A DNA stretch of 63,628 bases from Lachnospiraceae bacterium (GCA_024698885.1 JAILQQ010000130.1:1-63628); one strand, 5' to 3'. Shown: positions 44,546 through 54,839, numbered from the stretch's first letter. Numbers and translations are program-made. The notes: generated by a model not told the origin, from the letters alone.

Positions 44546-45076
44546 CTATTGTACTTTAAATCCATTGAACCAGGCGCGGTCTTCAAATGCTTTTTTCACA
44601 GGCACGCCCGGTTCGCTCTCTGCTTTGCCGACCGGAAGAACGCAGACCAGTTCATAGCCATCGGGAACCTGAAGTATTTCCGCGATCTTATCCCCGATCC
44701 TGTCTTCGTCCGTAATATGTCCCTCATACCAGCAGCTCTGATATCCGAGATCTACGATGGTGAGAAGCATATTTTCTATCGTGGCGGAATAATCCTGCAC
44801 CGCAAAGCACCTGTCCCGGTATGCGATGATCCTCTGTGTCAGCACGCATATCATCGCGGGCGCTGTTTCTCCGACAGGCGGCGTCACAACAGCGTGTATG
44901 CGTTTCAGGATCTGGGGGTCATCCACACAGATCAGGCTGGTGGTCTGCTTGTTACAGCCCGAAGGAGCCGCAAGTCCCGCCTCCATGATTGTTCTAAGGT
45001 CTTCCCTTGGTACCGGGTCCGGTTGATAGCTTCCGCGATAGCTATGCCTCATTCTGATGGTATCGATCATGCTCAT
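44546..45076 (-). CDS. Nitroreductase-family flavoprotein
   Basis: A 176-residue FMN enzyme: 'RMRHSYRGSYQPDPV' (FMN phosphate binding), 'AAPSGCNKQTTSLI', and 'LGYQSCWYEGH'. Nitroreductases reduce nitro compounds and quinones with NAD(P)H. Start behind AGGAAAGGAAG. It is first gene of a two-gene operon with the MATE exporter, suggesting a joint detoxification role. Confidence 0.9.
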   Translation of the reverse strand: MSMIDTIRMRHSYRGSYQPDPVPREDLRTIMEAGLAAPSGCNKQTTSLICVDDPQILKRIHAVVTPPVGETAPAMICVLTQRIIAYRDRCFAVQDYSATIENMLLTIVDLGYQSCWYEGHITDEDRIGDKIAEILQVPDGYELVCVLPVGKAESEPGVPVKKAFEDRAWFNGFKVQ

Positions 45077-45166
45077 AAGTTCTTCCTTTCCTGTCACAAG
45101 TCCATTCAGGTTTCTCTATAAATATAACATCTTCAGGTCATTTCATCCAGCTTTTATATGACACTG

Positions 45167-45194
45167 TTGACCTTATGAAGGATTCTGGTATCAT
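45167..45194 (+). promoter_or_regulatory. Promoter of the kinase-like gene at 45236
   Basis: TTGACC and TATCAT are separated by 16 bases, ~40 bases before the start codon. Confidence 0.5.
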
Positions 45195-45235
45195 ATTCTA
45201 TACAAAGATGTATCCTATCCTGCCAGGAGGACATT

Positions 45236-46120
45236 ATGAGAGAAATAAGCATTGAAGGACTCAAGCTGATCGGATCCGGTGCCAACGGCAAAGTGTATCG
45301 CCTGAATGATGAACAGATCGTAAAGGTATACAATCCTCTGACGAATCCGTATGAGAAAATCGAGAGGGAGAAGAGCGTGTCCAAAACCGCCTTTATCCAT
45401 GGCGTCCCAACGGCAATATCCTTTGACATTGTCCGGGTCGGTGAAGAATACGGCATGGTCTACGAGATGATCGAAGCCAAAACATTGGGAGCCGCTATAG
45501 AAGAGGATCCCGGGATGGCCGGCGAATACGCGGCCCGGATGGCGCGCCTTCTGAAAGATCTGCACCACACTTCCTTTGCTGAGGGCGAATTGCCTGACGG
45601 CAGGCTGAACCTGCACGCCTGGGCGGATATCGCGGAGAGGAGCGGGTATTATCCGGCAGAGGTGATGGAAAGGATGCGCAGGTTTATCGATGACATCCCG
45701 GAACGCAATACCTTCATCCACGGGGATTTTCATCCGGGCAACATCATGCTGTCAAAGGGTGAAATGCTCCTGATCGACATGGGGGATGCATCCCTCGGGC
45801 ATCCTGTGATCGATCTTCTCGGATCATACCAGATCATGAAGGCAACAGCGGAACGGCCCGGAGGAGCCATGCGGTATATGGGGATGTCCCTTGAGCTTGC
45901 AAAAGAGGTATGGAGCGTCTTTATCAGAGAGTATTTTGAGACGGACGATCCGGAGCGTCTGGCAGGGCTTGAACAGCTCCTCCGCTTTTACTGTCTTATC
46001 CGCACATTTCCGGGAATTACCTTTTCTGAACTTCTTAAGGAAGATGAACGCCGGGCCCTTGTTGACAAGGTCGTTAAATCATTTATGAAAGGGGCAGACC
46101 GGGTCAGGCTCCCGTTTTAA
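45236..46120 (+). CDS. Aminoglycoside phosphotransferase/TIGR02172-like kinase fold protein
   Basis: A 294-residue protein-kinase-like fold. It has 'GSGANGKVYRL' (glycine loop), 'IVKVYN' with the ATP-binding Lys, the catalytic loop 'FIHGDFHPGNIM', and 'LIDMGDASLGHP' (metal-binding Asp). It matches the small-molecule kinase group (TIGR02172) found in clostridia; the substrate is unknown. AGGAGG precedes the start. Confidence 0.85.
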   Translation: MREISIEGLKLIGSGANGKVYRLNDEQIVKVYNPLTNPYEKIEREKSVSKTAFIHGVPTAISFDIVRVGEEYGMVYEMIEAKTLGAAIEEDPGMAGEYAARMARLLKDLHHTSFAEGELPDGRLNLHAWADIAERSGYYPAEVMERMRRFIDDIPERNTFIHGDFHPGNIMLSKGEMLLIDMGDASLGHPVIDLLGSYQIMKATAERPGGAMRYMGMSLELAKEVWSVFIREYFETDDPERLAGLEQLLRFYCLIRTFPGITFSELLKEDERRALVDKVVKSFMKGADRVRLPF

Positions 46121-46222
46121 AGGATAAAGACTTTTCGCCGCAATCTGTTGTATAATGAAAAAGCAGGAATAAAACCGGAGCAGATGGCACTCTACGTAAA
46201 AGGAGAAACAGAGGAGCAGGAT

Positions 46223-47893
46223 ATGAACATTTTTGGGAGAAGAGCAGAACTGACAGCGGACGCAAATGACGCGGGCGTAGGAGAGATTGTCTCCTTTGTC
46301 CGGGAACACCTTGGGAGAAATGGCATCAAGGGGAAGGAACTTTACCGGGAAGTGCTTGCGGTCGAAGAAGTGACGATAAGCCTTGCCAAGTATACGGCAG
46401 CCGGTGAAAGCATTACCGTCAGGGTCGCAACCTTTATGGGGCGCGTCAATATCGAACTCATGTCAAAGGGGGACAGATATAACCCGACTGACAGCATGAC
46501 GGAGGAACTGCCTTCCGACGCGGAGACAGCAGAAGCTGAGTTTGATATGATCAGGAGAGCCATCCTGAAGTCATTGGCTGACCGTATCAAGTACAGATAT
46601 TTTAGGGGCACCCACAGGATCTATATCACAGGAAACATGCGGAAAAAAACACTCCTGTCCGTGACCCTCGGCACAATGGCGCTTGCGATCGTGATCGGTC
46701 TTATCCTGACAATGGCGGGATCTGCCCAGTTTAACGATATCCTGGACGATTACATACTCATTCCGATCCGGACCATGTATTTAAACGCGCTCAAGATGGT
46801 CGTCGCCCCGCTTGTCTTTTTTTCGATCGCCACCTGTATTGCGCGGTTTTCCGATATGTCGGAGCTCGGACGCATCGGGGGACGGATCCTTTTCATGTAT
46901 ATGGTCACTACCTTCATTGCCGTTATGACCGGAATAGGCGCCTTTTATCTGTTTAAGCCGGGAAGCCCGATTCCGACGGAGGCGGTATTGGAATCGGCCA
47001 AGGAGCTTACCTCAAAGACCATGGATGTTTCCATAAAGGACATGATCGTGAATATCGTGCCGAATGATTTTGTGCAGCCCTTTGTGGAATCAAACATGAT
47101 CCAGTTAATATTTCTCGCGGTACTGTGCGGCGCCGGCACGGGGATGATCGGCCGTTATTCCGATTCGGTAAGGAACGGTTTCGAAGCACTGAATGCTCTG
47201 TTTTCAAAGATCATGCTGCTGATCATAAACTGCATGCCGGTTGCGATCTTTGCCTCCTTCTGCTCCATGATGCTTAACATGGGGGTGGCGACGATTGTTT
47301 CCCTGCTTGGTATTTTTGCGACATTTCTGTTCGCACTGTTTTGTATGATGATCATATACTGCCTCCTGATGCTGATCCTGGCAAGACTGAACCCGATCCC
47401 GTTTTTGAAGAAGTATTCTTCCACGATGATCCAGGTGTTTTCCCTTGCCTCAAGCAATGCGGCCATTCCTCTTAACCTGAACGCCTGTAAAGGACTGGGG
47501 ATCGCCTCTAAGCTGTACAGCCTCTCCATTCCGCTCGGCGCGACCCTGAATATGGACGGGGGATGTATCTACATGGCTGTGTTTGCGTTCGCCCTTGCCA
47601 AAACCTATGGCGTGGATATTTCTGCCGCCTCTGTTACAGCTTTGGTAATGTCGATCATTATCCTGTCTGTCGGCGCGCCCGGCATACCCGGTTCAGGACT
47701 GATCTGCCTGAGCGTGCTTCTGATCCAGCTCGGCGTTCCCGCGGAGGCCGTTGGACTTGTCATGGGGATCGATTCCCTCGTCGGCATGTTCCGCTGCATG
47801 AATAACTGTACGGGCGATGTCGCGGTGAGTACGATAGTCGCAAAATGGGAGGGACTGCTTGATATGGACCGGTACAGACGGACAGATGCGTGA
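46223..47893 (+). CDS. Dicarboxylate/cation symporter with N-terminal RsbW-like ATPase domain
   Basis: 556 residues. Residues ~2-135 resemble an anti-sigma-factor-type HATPase (RsbW/SpoIIAB-like): 'REVLAVEEVTISLAKY', 'ITVRVATFMGRVNIELMSKG', and 'MIRRAILKSLADRIKYRYFRGTHRIYI'. The Asn of the N-box and the DxGxG loop look altered, so ATP binding is doubtful. Residues ~140-556 are a DAACS-type symporter: 'VVAPLVFFSIATC', 'SSNAAIPLNLNAC', 'SIPLGATLNMDGG' and 'DSLVGMFRCMNNCTGD'. It imports acidic amino acids or dicarboxylates. The start is the ATG 6 bases after GAGGAG. Confidence 0.88.
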   Translation: MNIFGRRAELTADANDAGVGEIVSFVREHLGRNGIKGKELYREVLAVEEVTISLAKYTAAGESITVRVATFMGRVNIELMSKGDRYNPTDSMTEELPSDAETAEAEFDMIRRAILKSLADRIKYRYFRGTHRIYITGNMRKKTLLSVTLGTMALAIVIGLILTMAGSAQFNDILDDYILIPIRTMYLNALKMVVAPLVFFSIATCIARFSDMSELGRIGGRILFMYMVTTFIAVMTGIGAFYLFKPGSPIPTEAVLESAKELTSKTMDVSIKDMIVNIVPNDFVQPFVESNMIQLIFLAVLCGAGTGMIGRYSDSVRNGFEALNALFSKIMLLIINCMPVAIFASFCSMMLNMGVATIVSLLGIFATFLFALFCMMIIYCLLMLILARLNPIPFLKKYSSTMIQVFSLASSNAAIPLNLNACKGLGIASKLYSLSIPLGATLNMDGGCIYMAVFAFALAKTYGVDISAASVTALVMSIIILSVGAPGIPGSGLICLSVLLIQLGVPAEAVGLVMGIDSLVGMFRCMNNCTGDVAVSTIVAKWEGLLDMDRYRRTDA

Positions 47894-49394
47894 ACGCGGG
47901 GTGAAAAAGGAAACATCGGATAACAGAATATATGTGGCTATTGATCTGAAGTCCTTTTATGCCAGCGTGGAATGCGTCGAGCGCGGCTATGACCCGCTCA
48001 ATACGAATCTGGTTGTGGCGGATCCTTCCCGGACGGAGAAAACGATCTGCCTTGCGGTATCGGCCGGCCTAAAGTCCTACGGGGTTCCGGGCAGACCGCG
48101 GCTTTTTGAGGTAGTGCAGAGAGTCAGCGCTTTAAACAGCCAGAGGAAGCACAACGCGCCGGGACACGAATTAACCGGCCGGTCCGTCCTTGTTTCGGAA
48201 TTATCGCAAAATCCCGCACTGGCGCTTGATTATATCGTCGCGTCTCCGCGGATGGCGTTATATATGCGCTACAGCACCGATATTTACAGGATCTATCTGA
48301 AATATATCGCCCCGGAGGATATTCATGTATATTCCTGTGATGAAGTGTTTATGGATGTGACCGGTTATTTGGACACTTATGGACTGACCGCGCATGAACT
48401 GACAAAGAAGATGATCAGGGACGTCCTGAAAACAACCGGTATCACGGCGACCGCGGGCATAGGCACGAACCTGTTTCTCTGCAAGGCGGCCATGGACATC
48501 GTGGCGAAGCATATCCCGGCGGATCAGGACGGCGTCCGGATAGCGGAGCTTGACGAAATGTCCTTCCGGGAAAAGCTCTGGAACCATACTCCGCTTTCGG
48601 ACTTTTGGCGCATCGGAGGCGCAACGGAAAAGAAGCTTTTAAAATACGGGCTGGATACATTGGGCAAGGTTGCCAGGGAATCCGAACGGAATGAGGATCT
48701 CTTCTATGAGATCTTCGGGGTGAACGCGGAACTGCTGATCGACCATGCCTGGGGTTTTGAACCGACGACGATCGATCAGATCAGGCAGTACAGGCCTGAA
48801 ACTAACAGTCTGAGTTCCGGTCAGGTGCTTATGCGGCCTTACGAATTCAGCGAAGCCCGTATTGTTGTACGCGAAATGACGGATGCCCTTGCGCTGGATC
48901 TTGTTTCAAAAGGCTTCGTGACAGACCAGATCGTGCTTACGATCGGCTATGAAAGCCTGAAAGCGGATGACGGATTCAGCGGGGAAACACAGCTTGACCG
49001 ATACGGGAAGCTGACACCTAAGCATGCCCATGGGACGGCAAACCTTTCAAAGAAAATGTCTTCCTCGAGCCGGATGATCGATGCCGTTATGGATCTGTAC
49101 GACCGGATCGTTGACCCGAAGCTGCTCATACGGCGGATTACAATAGCCGCCTGCAGGATCGTTCCGGAACAGGAAGCGGACGAGACGCCGGAATATGAGC
49201 AGTTAAGCCTTTTTACGGATTACGGGAAGCTCGAAAAGGAAAAAAAACAGCATGAAAAGGAAAAAGCGCTCCAGAAAGCCGAACTGGCGATAAAGGAACG
49301 CTTTGGGAAGAATGCTATCATTAAGGGGACCAGCCTGAAGCAGGGAGCCACCGGCAGGGAGCGGAACGCGCAGATAGGGGGACATAAAGCATGA
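47886..49394 (+). CDS. Y-family DNA polymerase (UmuC/Pol IV-like)
   Basis: A ~502-residue translesion polymerase. It has 'VAIDLKSFYASVECVERG' (metal-binding Asp), 'YSCDEVFMDVTGYL' (Asp-Glu), 'TATAGIGTNLFLCKAAMDIVAKH', and the helix-hairpin-helix region 'FWRIGGATEKKLLKYG'. It copies past damaged DNA. The start is uncertain (47886 ATG, overlapping the upstream stop; or the GTG at 47901). The YolD-like gene overlaps its end by 4 bases, a common pairing in Firmicutes. Confidence 0.93.
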   Translation: MRERGVKKETSDNRIYVAIDLKSFYASVECVERGYDPLNTNLVVADPSRTEKTICLAVSAGLKSYGVPGRPRLFEVVQRVSALNSQRKHNAPGHELTGRSVLVSELSQNPALALDYIVASPRMALYMRYSTDIYRIYLKYIAPEDIHVYSCDEVFMDVTGYLDTYGLTAHELTKKMIRDVLKTTGITATAGIGTNLFLCKAAMDIVAKHIPADQDGVRIAELDEMSFREKLWNHTPLSDFWRIGGATEKKLLKYGLDTLGKVARESERNEDLFYEIFGVNAELLIDHAWGFEPTTIDQIRQYRPETNSLSSGQVLMRPYEFSEARIVVREMTDALALDLVSKGFVTDQIVLTIGYESLKADDGFSGETQLDRYGKLTPKHAHGTANLSKKMSSSSRMIDAVMDLYDRIVDPKLLIRRITIAACRIVPEQEADETPEYEQLSLFTDYGKLEKEKKQHEKEKALQKAELAIKERFGKNAIIKGTSLKQGATGRERNAQIGGHKA

Positions 49395-49804
49395 ATCATG
49401 ATGATTACAGCGATATCATAAACCATCCTCATTATCAGTCCAAAACGCGCCCGCATATGTCATTACATGACCGTGCCGCTCAGTTTGCGCCCTTCGCCGC
49501 TCTGGTCGGATATGATGCCGAGGTGAAGGAAGCCGGAAAGGTGTACGATGAAAGGATATTTCTCTGCGAAGATGCTTTGGATGAGCTGGATCAGAAACTG
49601 GCTGAAATAGCGGAGGATATTGAGGAAGAACCGAGGATCAGCGTGACCTGGTTCGTCCGGACAGACGGGGCGCAGGGAGACGGCGGGACGTTTTCCTGCT
49701 ATGAGGGCAGCCTGAAAAAGATCGACGGGATCGGGCGGAAGTTAGTGTTTACTGACGGGAAAGAGATACCGATTTCGGCCATAGAAATGATTGACAGAGG
49801 ATGA
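49391..49804 (+). CDS. YolD-like protein, partner of Y-family polymerase
   Basis: 137 residues with 'RPHMSLHDRAAQFAPFAALVGYDAEV', the conserved centre of YolD-like proteins that accompany translesion polymerases. The start overlaps the polymerase stop (ATGA). A second shorter relative lies at 61572-61784. Its precise biochemical role is not known. Confidence 0.85.
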   Translation: MNHDDYSDIINHPHYQSKTRPHMSLHDRAAQFAPFAALVGYDAEVKEAGKVYDERIFLCEDALDELDQKLAEIAEDIEEEPRISVTWFVRTDGAQGDGGTFSCYEGSLKKIDGIGRKLVFTDGKEIPISAIEMIDRG

Positions 49805-49855
49805 ACAGGAAATGACCCGGTCCGGAAAGCAGACCGGCGCAGACATGGTGATCGT

Positions 49856-51067
49856 ATGAAGGATGAAAACGGGAAATATGTCAGATTAGCTCTTTCCATA
49901 GCGGGTGCGTTATCCGTAAGCATCATACTTTATTTTATGATACTGCGGATCAGTGATGTTTCGGATGCGGTCGGGGTGATCGATGCGATCTTAAAGCCGT
50001 TTGTCTATGGGGCCGTCATTGCATATCTGCTGACGCCGTTATGCCGGAGGCTTGAGAGACTGTTTAAGAAGGCATTTAAAACGCGGAAAGAGGGCTTTAT
50101 TCAGGCGATCGCGGTATTCTGCGCGCTTTTGATCGGTATTCTGATCATTATCCTGATCGTTCTGTTAATCATTCCGGCACTGGTAAAAAGCGTCTCCGGT
50201 CTGATCCAGGTACTTCCGTCACAGCTTGATAAAGCAACTGCATTCATGGAGGATTTTCTGGACAGGCAGCCGGTGATCATACAAACCCTGGATTCCTGGA
50301 CAGAGGAGATCGCAGAGCATATAGAGAAGTGGCTCAACACTTCTGTTCTTCCGAACCTTCAATCCATCGGCCTGTCGCTCTTTGACCGTGTTGCCGGGAT
50401 CGTTACGGTATTTAAAAATTTATTATTGGGACTGATCATCGCATTATATCTGCTGTTAAAGAGGGGACAGTTTGCCGCACAGGCTAAGCTGTGTTTACGG
50501 AGCATACTTCCCGGAAGGTGGTACCGGATCATCCTGACAGAAGCCGCCTATGCCGACAGGATGTTTAACGGTTTTTTCATGGGGAAACTGAAGGATTCCG
50601 TGATCATCGGATTTATTTGCTTTATCGGATGCCTTGTCCTGGGATATGGATCCCCGCTTTTGATCGCCGTGATCATCGGCATAACGAATATTATCCCGTT
50701 TTTCGGACCGTTTATCGGCGCTGTTCCCTGCGCCCTGCTGCTTGTACTGGAAAATCCCGTGCACTGTCTGACTTTTATCATATTTGTGATCATCCTTCAG
50801 TTATTGGACGGGAATGTGATCGGACCGAAGATACTGGGAGACACGACGGGACTTTCGAGCTTCTGGGTACTGTTTTCCATTCTGTTCTTTGGCGGCCTGT
50901 GGGGCGTAACCGGCATGATGATAGGAGTGCCGTTATTTGCCGTGATATACGATGTGATCCGGACGTTAGTCTTCAAAAGTCTCCGGAAAAAGGGGGAGAC
51001 AGCGCTGATCGAGGACTATGAACGGACCTTTAAGCATGACGAAAAAGCCGAAGGCTCTTCACGATAA
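49856..51067 (+). CDS. AI-2E family transporter (YtvI/PerM-like)
   Basis: 403 residues with ~8 hydrophobic segments. Family motifs: 'YLLTPLCRRLERL', 'LGYGSPLLIAVIIGITNIIPFFGPFIGAVP' and 'LDGNVIGPKILGDTTGLSSFWVLFSILFFGGLWGVTGMMIGVPLFAVI'. Members export small molecules or exchange sodium; the substrate is unknown. The start is weakly marked. Confidence 0.92.
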   Translation: MKDENGKYVRLALSIAGALSVSIILYFMILRISDVSDAVGVIDAILKPFVYGAVIAYLLTPLCRRLERLFKKAFKTRKEGFIQAIAVFCALLIGILIIILIVLLIIPALVKSVSGLIQVLPSQLDKATAFMEDFLDRQPVIIQTLDSWTEEIAEHIEKWLNTSVLPNLQSIGLSLFDRVAGIVTVFKNLLLGLIIALYLLLKRGQFAAQAKLCLRSILPGRWYRIILTEAAYADRMFNGFFMGKLKDSVIIGFICFIGCLVLGYGSPLLIAVIIGITNIIPFFGPFIGAVPCALLLVLENPVHCLTFIIFVIILQLLDGNVIGPKILGDTTGLSSFWVLFSILFFGGLWGVTGMMIGVPLFAVIYDVIRTLVFKSLRKKGETALIEDYERTFKHDEKAEGSSR

Positions 51068-51111
51068 CCCGAAATCAGGGAAGTGGAACTGACAGGCTCT
51101 GACATAACAGA

Positions 51112-51678
51112 ATGGATGAGCATATAAAAGAGATCATAGTAAAATACGGAAGAGATATCATATGCTCGGATGCGTTTCAAAAGACCTTTGAACAGGTGCA
51201 TCACAAGTGCATGACGGTCGGGGACCATATGCTTTCGGTCACCGCAGAGGCTGTCAGGCAGTGTCTGTCCCCGGGCCAGGCAGATGATAAAACACTGAAG
51301 GGCATTGTTACGGCGTCTCTGTGCCATGATCTGGGCATCATGGGAAGGGCAGAGAAGTACAATAACAATGCCCAGTGTTTTGTCCGCCATCCTGCGGATT
51401 CCATTTTGGCCTACAAGGCGCTTACCGGCGAAGATGATATCCGGATCATCGATGCGATAAACTGTCACATGTTTCCGCTTAAGCCCCGTATGCCCAGGTA
51501 CAGGGAGGGGTGGGTGCTTACCTGGGCGGATAAAGTAAGTGCAGTGAAGGAAAGGCTTGGAAGACCTCCCGTAAGCAGGGCAGAGCGGGACGAGATACTG
51601 GCCATGGCGCAGCGCAAAAGCCAGGGCGGCCCGGCGGATGCGCATGACAGAAGCCCGGTGAAGGAAAGAAGGATCTGA
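51112..51678 (+). CDS. HD-domain phosphohydrolase
   Basis: 188 residues with an HD fold: 'VHHKCMTVGDH', 'SLCHDLGIMG' (the HD pair), a later conserved His in 'NCHMFPL', and 'TWADKVS' (Asp). HD enzymes hydrolyse nucleotides or cyclic nucleotides. It is followed by the FGGY kinase after 3 bases. Confidence 0.85.
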   Translation: MDEHIKEIIVKYGRDIICSDAFQKTFEQVHHKCMTVGDHMLSVTAEAVRQCLSPGQADDKTLKGIVTASLCHDLGIMGRAEKYNNNAQCFVRHPADSILAYKALTGEDDIRIIDAINCHMFPLKPRMPRYREGWVLTWADKVSAVKERLGRPPVSRAERDEILAMAQRKSQGGPADAHDRSPVKERRI

Positions 51679-51681
51679 ACG

Positions 51682-53199
51682 ATGAAAATAGCGGGTCTTG
51701 ATGTAGGAACAACAGGCTGTAAGCTTACTGTTTTCGATGAAAGCGGAAAAGAACTCGGTAAATCATACCGGGATTATCCGGTCAGGAGAAATGCAGGGGG
51801 CCATGAAATTGATGTATCAGCCCTTATGGAGGGCGTCTATGCTGTCATAGAGGATATGGCAGCCGAATATCCTGATATAGCAGGCATCGGCGTGACCAGC
51901 TTTGGAGAAACCTTTGTCATGACCGATGAAAAGGGGAATCCGCTTGCCCCTGCCATGCTCTATACAGATCCCAGAGGCAGGGAAGAATGCAGAGAGCTTG
52001 CTGAACGATGCGGGGATACCGGGATCGCAAGGATCACCGGCGTTACGCCGCATGAAATGTACGGCCTCCCGAAGATCATGTGGCGGAAAAAGCATAACCC
52101 GGAGATATTTGAAAAGACCAGACATATTTTTCAAATGGAGGACTACGTGGTTTTTGCCCTTACAGACAATGCCCAGATCGATTATTCCCTTGCCGCAAGG
52201 AGCATGGCCTTTGATATTAACAGCCTGTCCTTCAGCGATGAGGTTCTGGAAGCTGCCGGCATCGATAAGGGACTGTTCTCAAAGCCTGTGGCGACCGGAA
52301 CGGATGCCGGACCCGTAACCCCTGAGGCGGCAAAAAGAACCGGTCTTTCACAGGATACGCGCATTGTCTCCGTAAGTCATGATCAGGTGGCTGCCTGTAT
52401 CGGAGCCGGAGCCTTTGACGAAAGGGTTGCTGTGGACGGGGCCGGAACCGTGCAATGCTTAACGCCTATCTTTGACGGTATGCCCGAAGTGATGAAAATG
52501 ATGCCGGGCAAATATGTGATCGTTCCCTATGTCATCCCGGGAAAGTATGTGACTTATGCATTCTCCTATACCGGGGGAGCCCTGATACAGTGGTGCACAC
52601 AGAATCTGGCGAAGCACGAGGCAGCTCTTGCCGCGTCTTCCCATACCACGGTCAATGAGTTTCTTGAAAAGGATTATATACAAAACCGAAAGCTCTTAGG
52701 GCTTGATCCCGACGGGCCTTCCGGAATGCTTACCCTGCCGCATTTTGCCGGTGCGGCAACACCGTATATGGATACGGGTTCGAAGGGAGCGATCATAGGC
52801 CTTACCACAGACAGCAGGGTCAGCGATATCTATCGTTCCTGCATGGAGGGCGTTACCTACGAGATGTATCTGAACTATCAAAATGTGGTAAAGGCAGGGG
52901 CGAGACCTGAAATCATTCACGCTACCGGCGGCGGCGCGCACTCCGCGGTCTGGATGCAGATGAAGGCTGATATGCTGGGGCTTCCGGTCATCGCCCTTGG
53001 CACGGTGGATGCCGGAACCGTGGGCTCGGCAATGCTGACGGGTATCGCCGTAAATATCTTTAAGGATCTGGCCGAGGCCGGATCCAAAATGATCGAAAAG
53101 ACCAGCACCTACGAACCCCGGCCGGCGTACCACGAGAAATACAGGGCAGTGTTTAGGCGCTATGAAAAGCTGTATGATGCCGTGAGAGGATTTGTGTAG
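51682..53199 (+). CDS. FGGY-family carbohydrate kinase (xylulokinase-like)
   Basis: 505 residues. It has the N-terminal 'GLDVGTTGCKLTVFD' phosphate loop, 'GVTSFGETFVM', 'HDQVAACIGAGA' (catalytic Asp region), and 'ATGGGAHSAVWMQMKADMLGLPV' near the C-terminus. It phosphorylates a sugar or polyol; xylulokinase or a related kinase is likely. A xylitol/sorbitol-type dehydrogenase lies ~5 kb downstream and a ketose epimerase upstream. Confidence 0.92.
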   Translation: MKIAGLDVGTTGCKLTVFDESGKELGKSYRDYPVRRNAGGHEIDVSALMEGVYAVIEDMAAEYPDIAGIGVTSFGETFVMTDEKGNPLAPAMLYTDPRGREECRELAERCGDTGIARITGVTPHEMYGLPKIMWRKKHNPEIFEKTRHIFQMEDYVVFALTDNAQIDYSLAARSMAFDINSLSFSDEVLEAAGIDKGLFSKPVATGTDAGPVTPEAAKRTGLSQDTRIVSVSHDQVAACIGAGAFDERVAVDGAGTVQCLTPIFDGMPEVMKMMPGKYVIVPYVIPGKYVTYAFSYTGGALIQWCTQNLAKHEAALAASSHTTVNEFLEKDYIQNRKLLGLDPDGPSGMLTLPHFAGAATPYMDTGSKGAIIGLTTDSRVSDIYRSCMEGVTYEMYLNYQNVVKAGARPEIIHATGGGAHSAVWMQMKADMLGLPVIALGTVDAGTVGSAMLTGIAVNIFKDLAEAGSKMIEKTSTYEPRPAYHEKYRAVFRRYEKLYDAVRGFV

Positions 53200-53215
53200 A
53201 AAATACGAATACGGA

Positions 53216-53263
53216 TTGATTTCTCCTTTGTTTGATTGTAAAATAAGCCCAACAATATTGTTG
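53216..53263 (+). promoter_or_regulatory. Promoter and palindromic operator of the PAS-MCP gene
   Basis: TTGATT (53216-53221) and TAAAAT (53239-53244) are 17 bases apart. The perfect 14-base palindrome CAACAATATTGTTG (53250-53263) lies over the start of transcription and is a likely regulator site. Confidence 0.65.
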
Positions 53264-53306
53264 CCCGGTATATAAGTTTGCATAGAACAAACGAAGGAGG
53301 TTCGAA

Positions 53307-54812
53307 ATGTTTTTCAAGAAGGAAACGACCAATGCTTCCCTGATTGCGGCCATAGACAGCGCCAGCTTGGACAACGTGAAAAAGGGAGGGAATCTGATCA
53401 GCGATCAGGACGCTCTTTCGGAAAGCGACAAAGAGGCGATACGGCGGATAAACGATCAGGCTGCCCGGATCATGGCATACGCCGTTAACGAGACCGAAAA
53501 GCTTAACATGGTCAACGAGATAATCCATTCCGGCATGTGGGAAATGTATTTCGACTCCGGGAGCGGCGAGATCAACAAGGTCGTCTGGAGTGATGAGTTC
53601 CGCAGAATGATCGGCTTCAGGGACAGATCGGACTTTCCGGATACATTGGATGCGTGGACGGATAAGCTGCATCCCGAGGACAAGGAAATGGTTTTGTCAG
53701 AGTTCGGCGCGACTCTGGCTGATAAGACGAACCGCAAGAAATATGACGTGAATTACCGTTTGCAGACAAAGTCAGGAGAGTACAGGTGGTACCGTGCGGC
53801 GGGCAATCTTTCCAGGAACGCAGACGGTATCCCTCAGATATTCATAGGGATCTTTATTGATATTACAGAGCAGATGGCGCAGTCGAAACGGCTGGAGGTG
53901 GAAACCCAGCGTCACGAAGCCATTGACAGTACGCTGTCCGAGGGCAGCTGGAGCATGAACGTGATCGGCAGAGACGCCTCCAATCCGAAAAATCCCTTCT
54001 GGTGGAGCCAGCAGTTCAGACATCTTCTCGGATATCAGGATGAAAGGGATTTCCCGAACGTACTCAATTCATGGAGTGACAGTCTCCACCCGGACGACAA
54101 ACAGGCGGCATTGGACGCTTTCAGCAACCATGTCGGCGACTATTCCGGCAATACGCCCTATGATCTCGAATACAGGCTGCGGCGGAAAGACGGTTCTTAC
54201 AGGTGGTTTAGGGCTATTGGAGCGACCGTAAGGGAGAGTGATGGCACACCGATCATTGTTGCGGGCTCGATCCTGGACATAACGGATTCCAAGAAGAACC
54301 GGGAGATTGAGCACGAAATGCGGGACAGCGTCAATAACCTGTCCCAGGCTCTGACGGAAATGACCAAGACCGTTGACCAGGCTACAAAGGATATGACCGG
54401 CGTGGCCGAAAAGCAGTCCGAAATCGTAAAGTCAACGGACATCATAAACGACTCGGTAGGGGCTTCTCTTAAGATCATCGACATTATCCAGGATATCGCC
54501 TCTCAGACCAACCTCCTGTCATTGAATGCATCCATAGAGGCTGCCAGGGCGGGTGATGCCGGCAGAGGATTCGCCGTGGTGGCGGAAGAGGTCGGGAGAC
54601 TGGCAGTCACTTCCAAGGAAACGAGCGAGGAGATCGCCAAAACCCTGAACCATATGTCGGAAACTATCAAAAACATGGTAGACAAAACGGTAGGGATAAA
54701 TGAAAACATTGCATCACAGGGTGCTGCGATGGAGGAGATCAATGCCAATATCGAGGAACTGAGCGCCATGGCGGAAACCATCAGCCAGATTTCCAAGGGA
54801 ATGCTTGAATGA
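53307..54812 (+). CDS. Soluble PAS-PAS methyl-accepting chemotaxis-type protein
   Basis: 501 residues without a transmembrane segment. Two PAS_3-type domains, each with a 'F-P-D/N-x-L-x-x-W-x-D-x-L-H-P' core and 'YRWYRAAG'/'YRWFRAIG' (~residues 65-195 and ~205-335). The MCP signalling domain follows with the hairpin tip '[35 protein letters not shown]'. It would sense a ligand or redox state in the cytoplasm and signal to CheA. AAGGAGG precedes the start. Confidence 0.9.
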   Translation: MFFKKETTNASLIAAIDSASLDNVKKGGNLISDQDALSESDKEAIRRINDQAARIMAYAVNETEKLNMVNEIIHSGMWEMYFDSGSGEINKVVWSDEFRRMIGFRDRSDFPDTLDAWTDKLHPEDKEMVLSEFGATLADKTNRKKYDVNYRLQTKSGEYRWYRAAGNLSRNADGIPQIFIGIFIDITEQMAQSKRLEVETQRHEAIDSTLSEGSWSMNVIGRDASNPKNPFWWSQQFRHLLGYQDERDFPNVLNSWSDSLHPDDKQAALDAFSNHVGDYSGNTPYDLEYRLRRKDGSYRWFRAIGATVRESDGTPIIVAGSILDITDSKKNREIEHEMRDSVNNLSQALTEMTKTVDQATKDMTGVAEKQSEIVKSTDIINDSVGASLKIIDIIQDIASQTNLLSLNASIEAARAGDAGRGFAVVAEEVGRLAVTSKETSEEIAKTLNHMSETIKNMVDKTVGINENIASQGAAMEEINANIEELSAMAETISQISKGMLE

Positions 54813-54839
54813 CGTGCCTTCACCGCAAAAAAATCTTTT

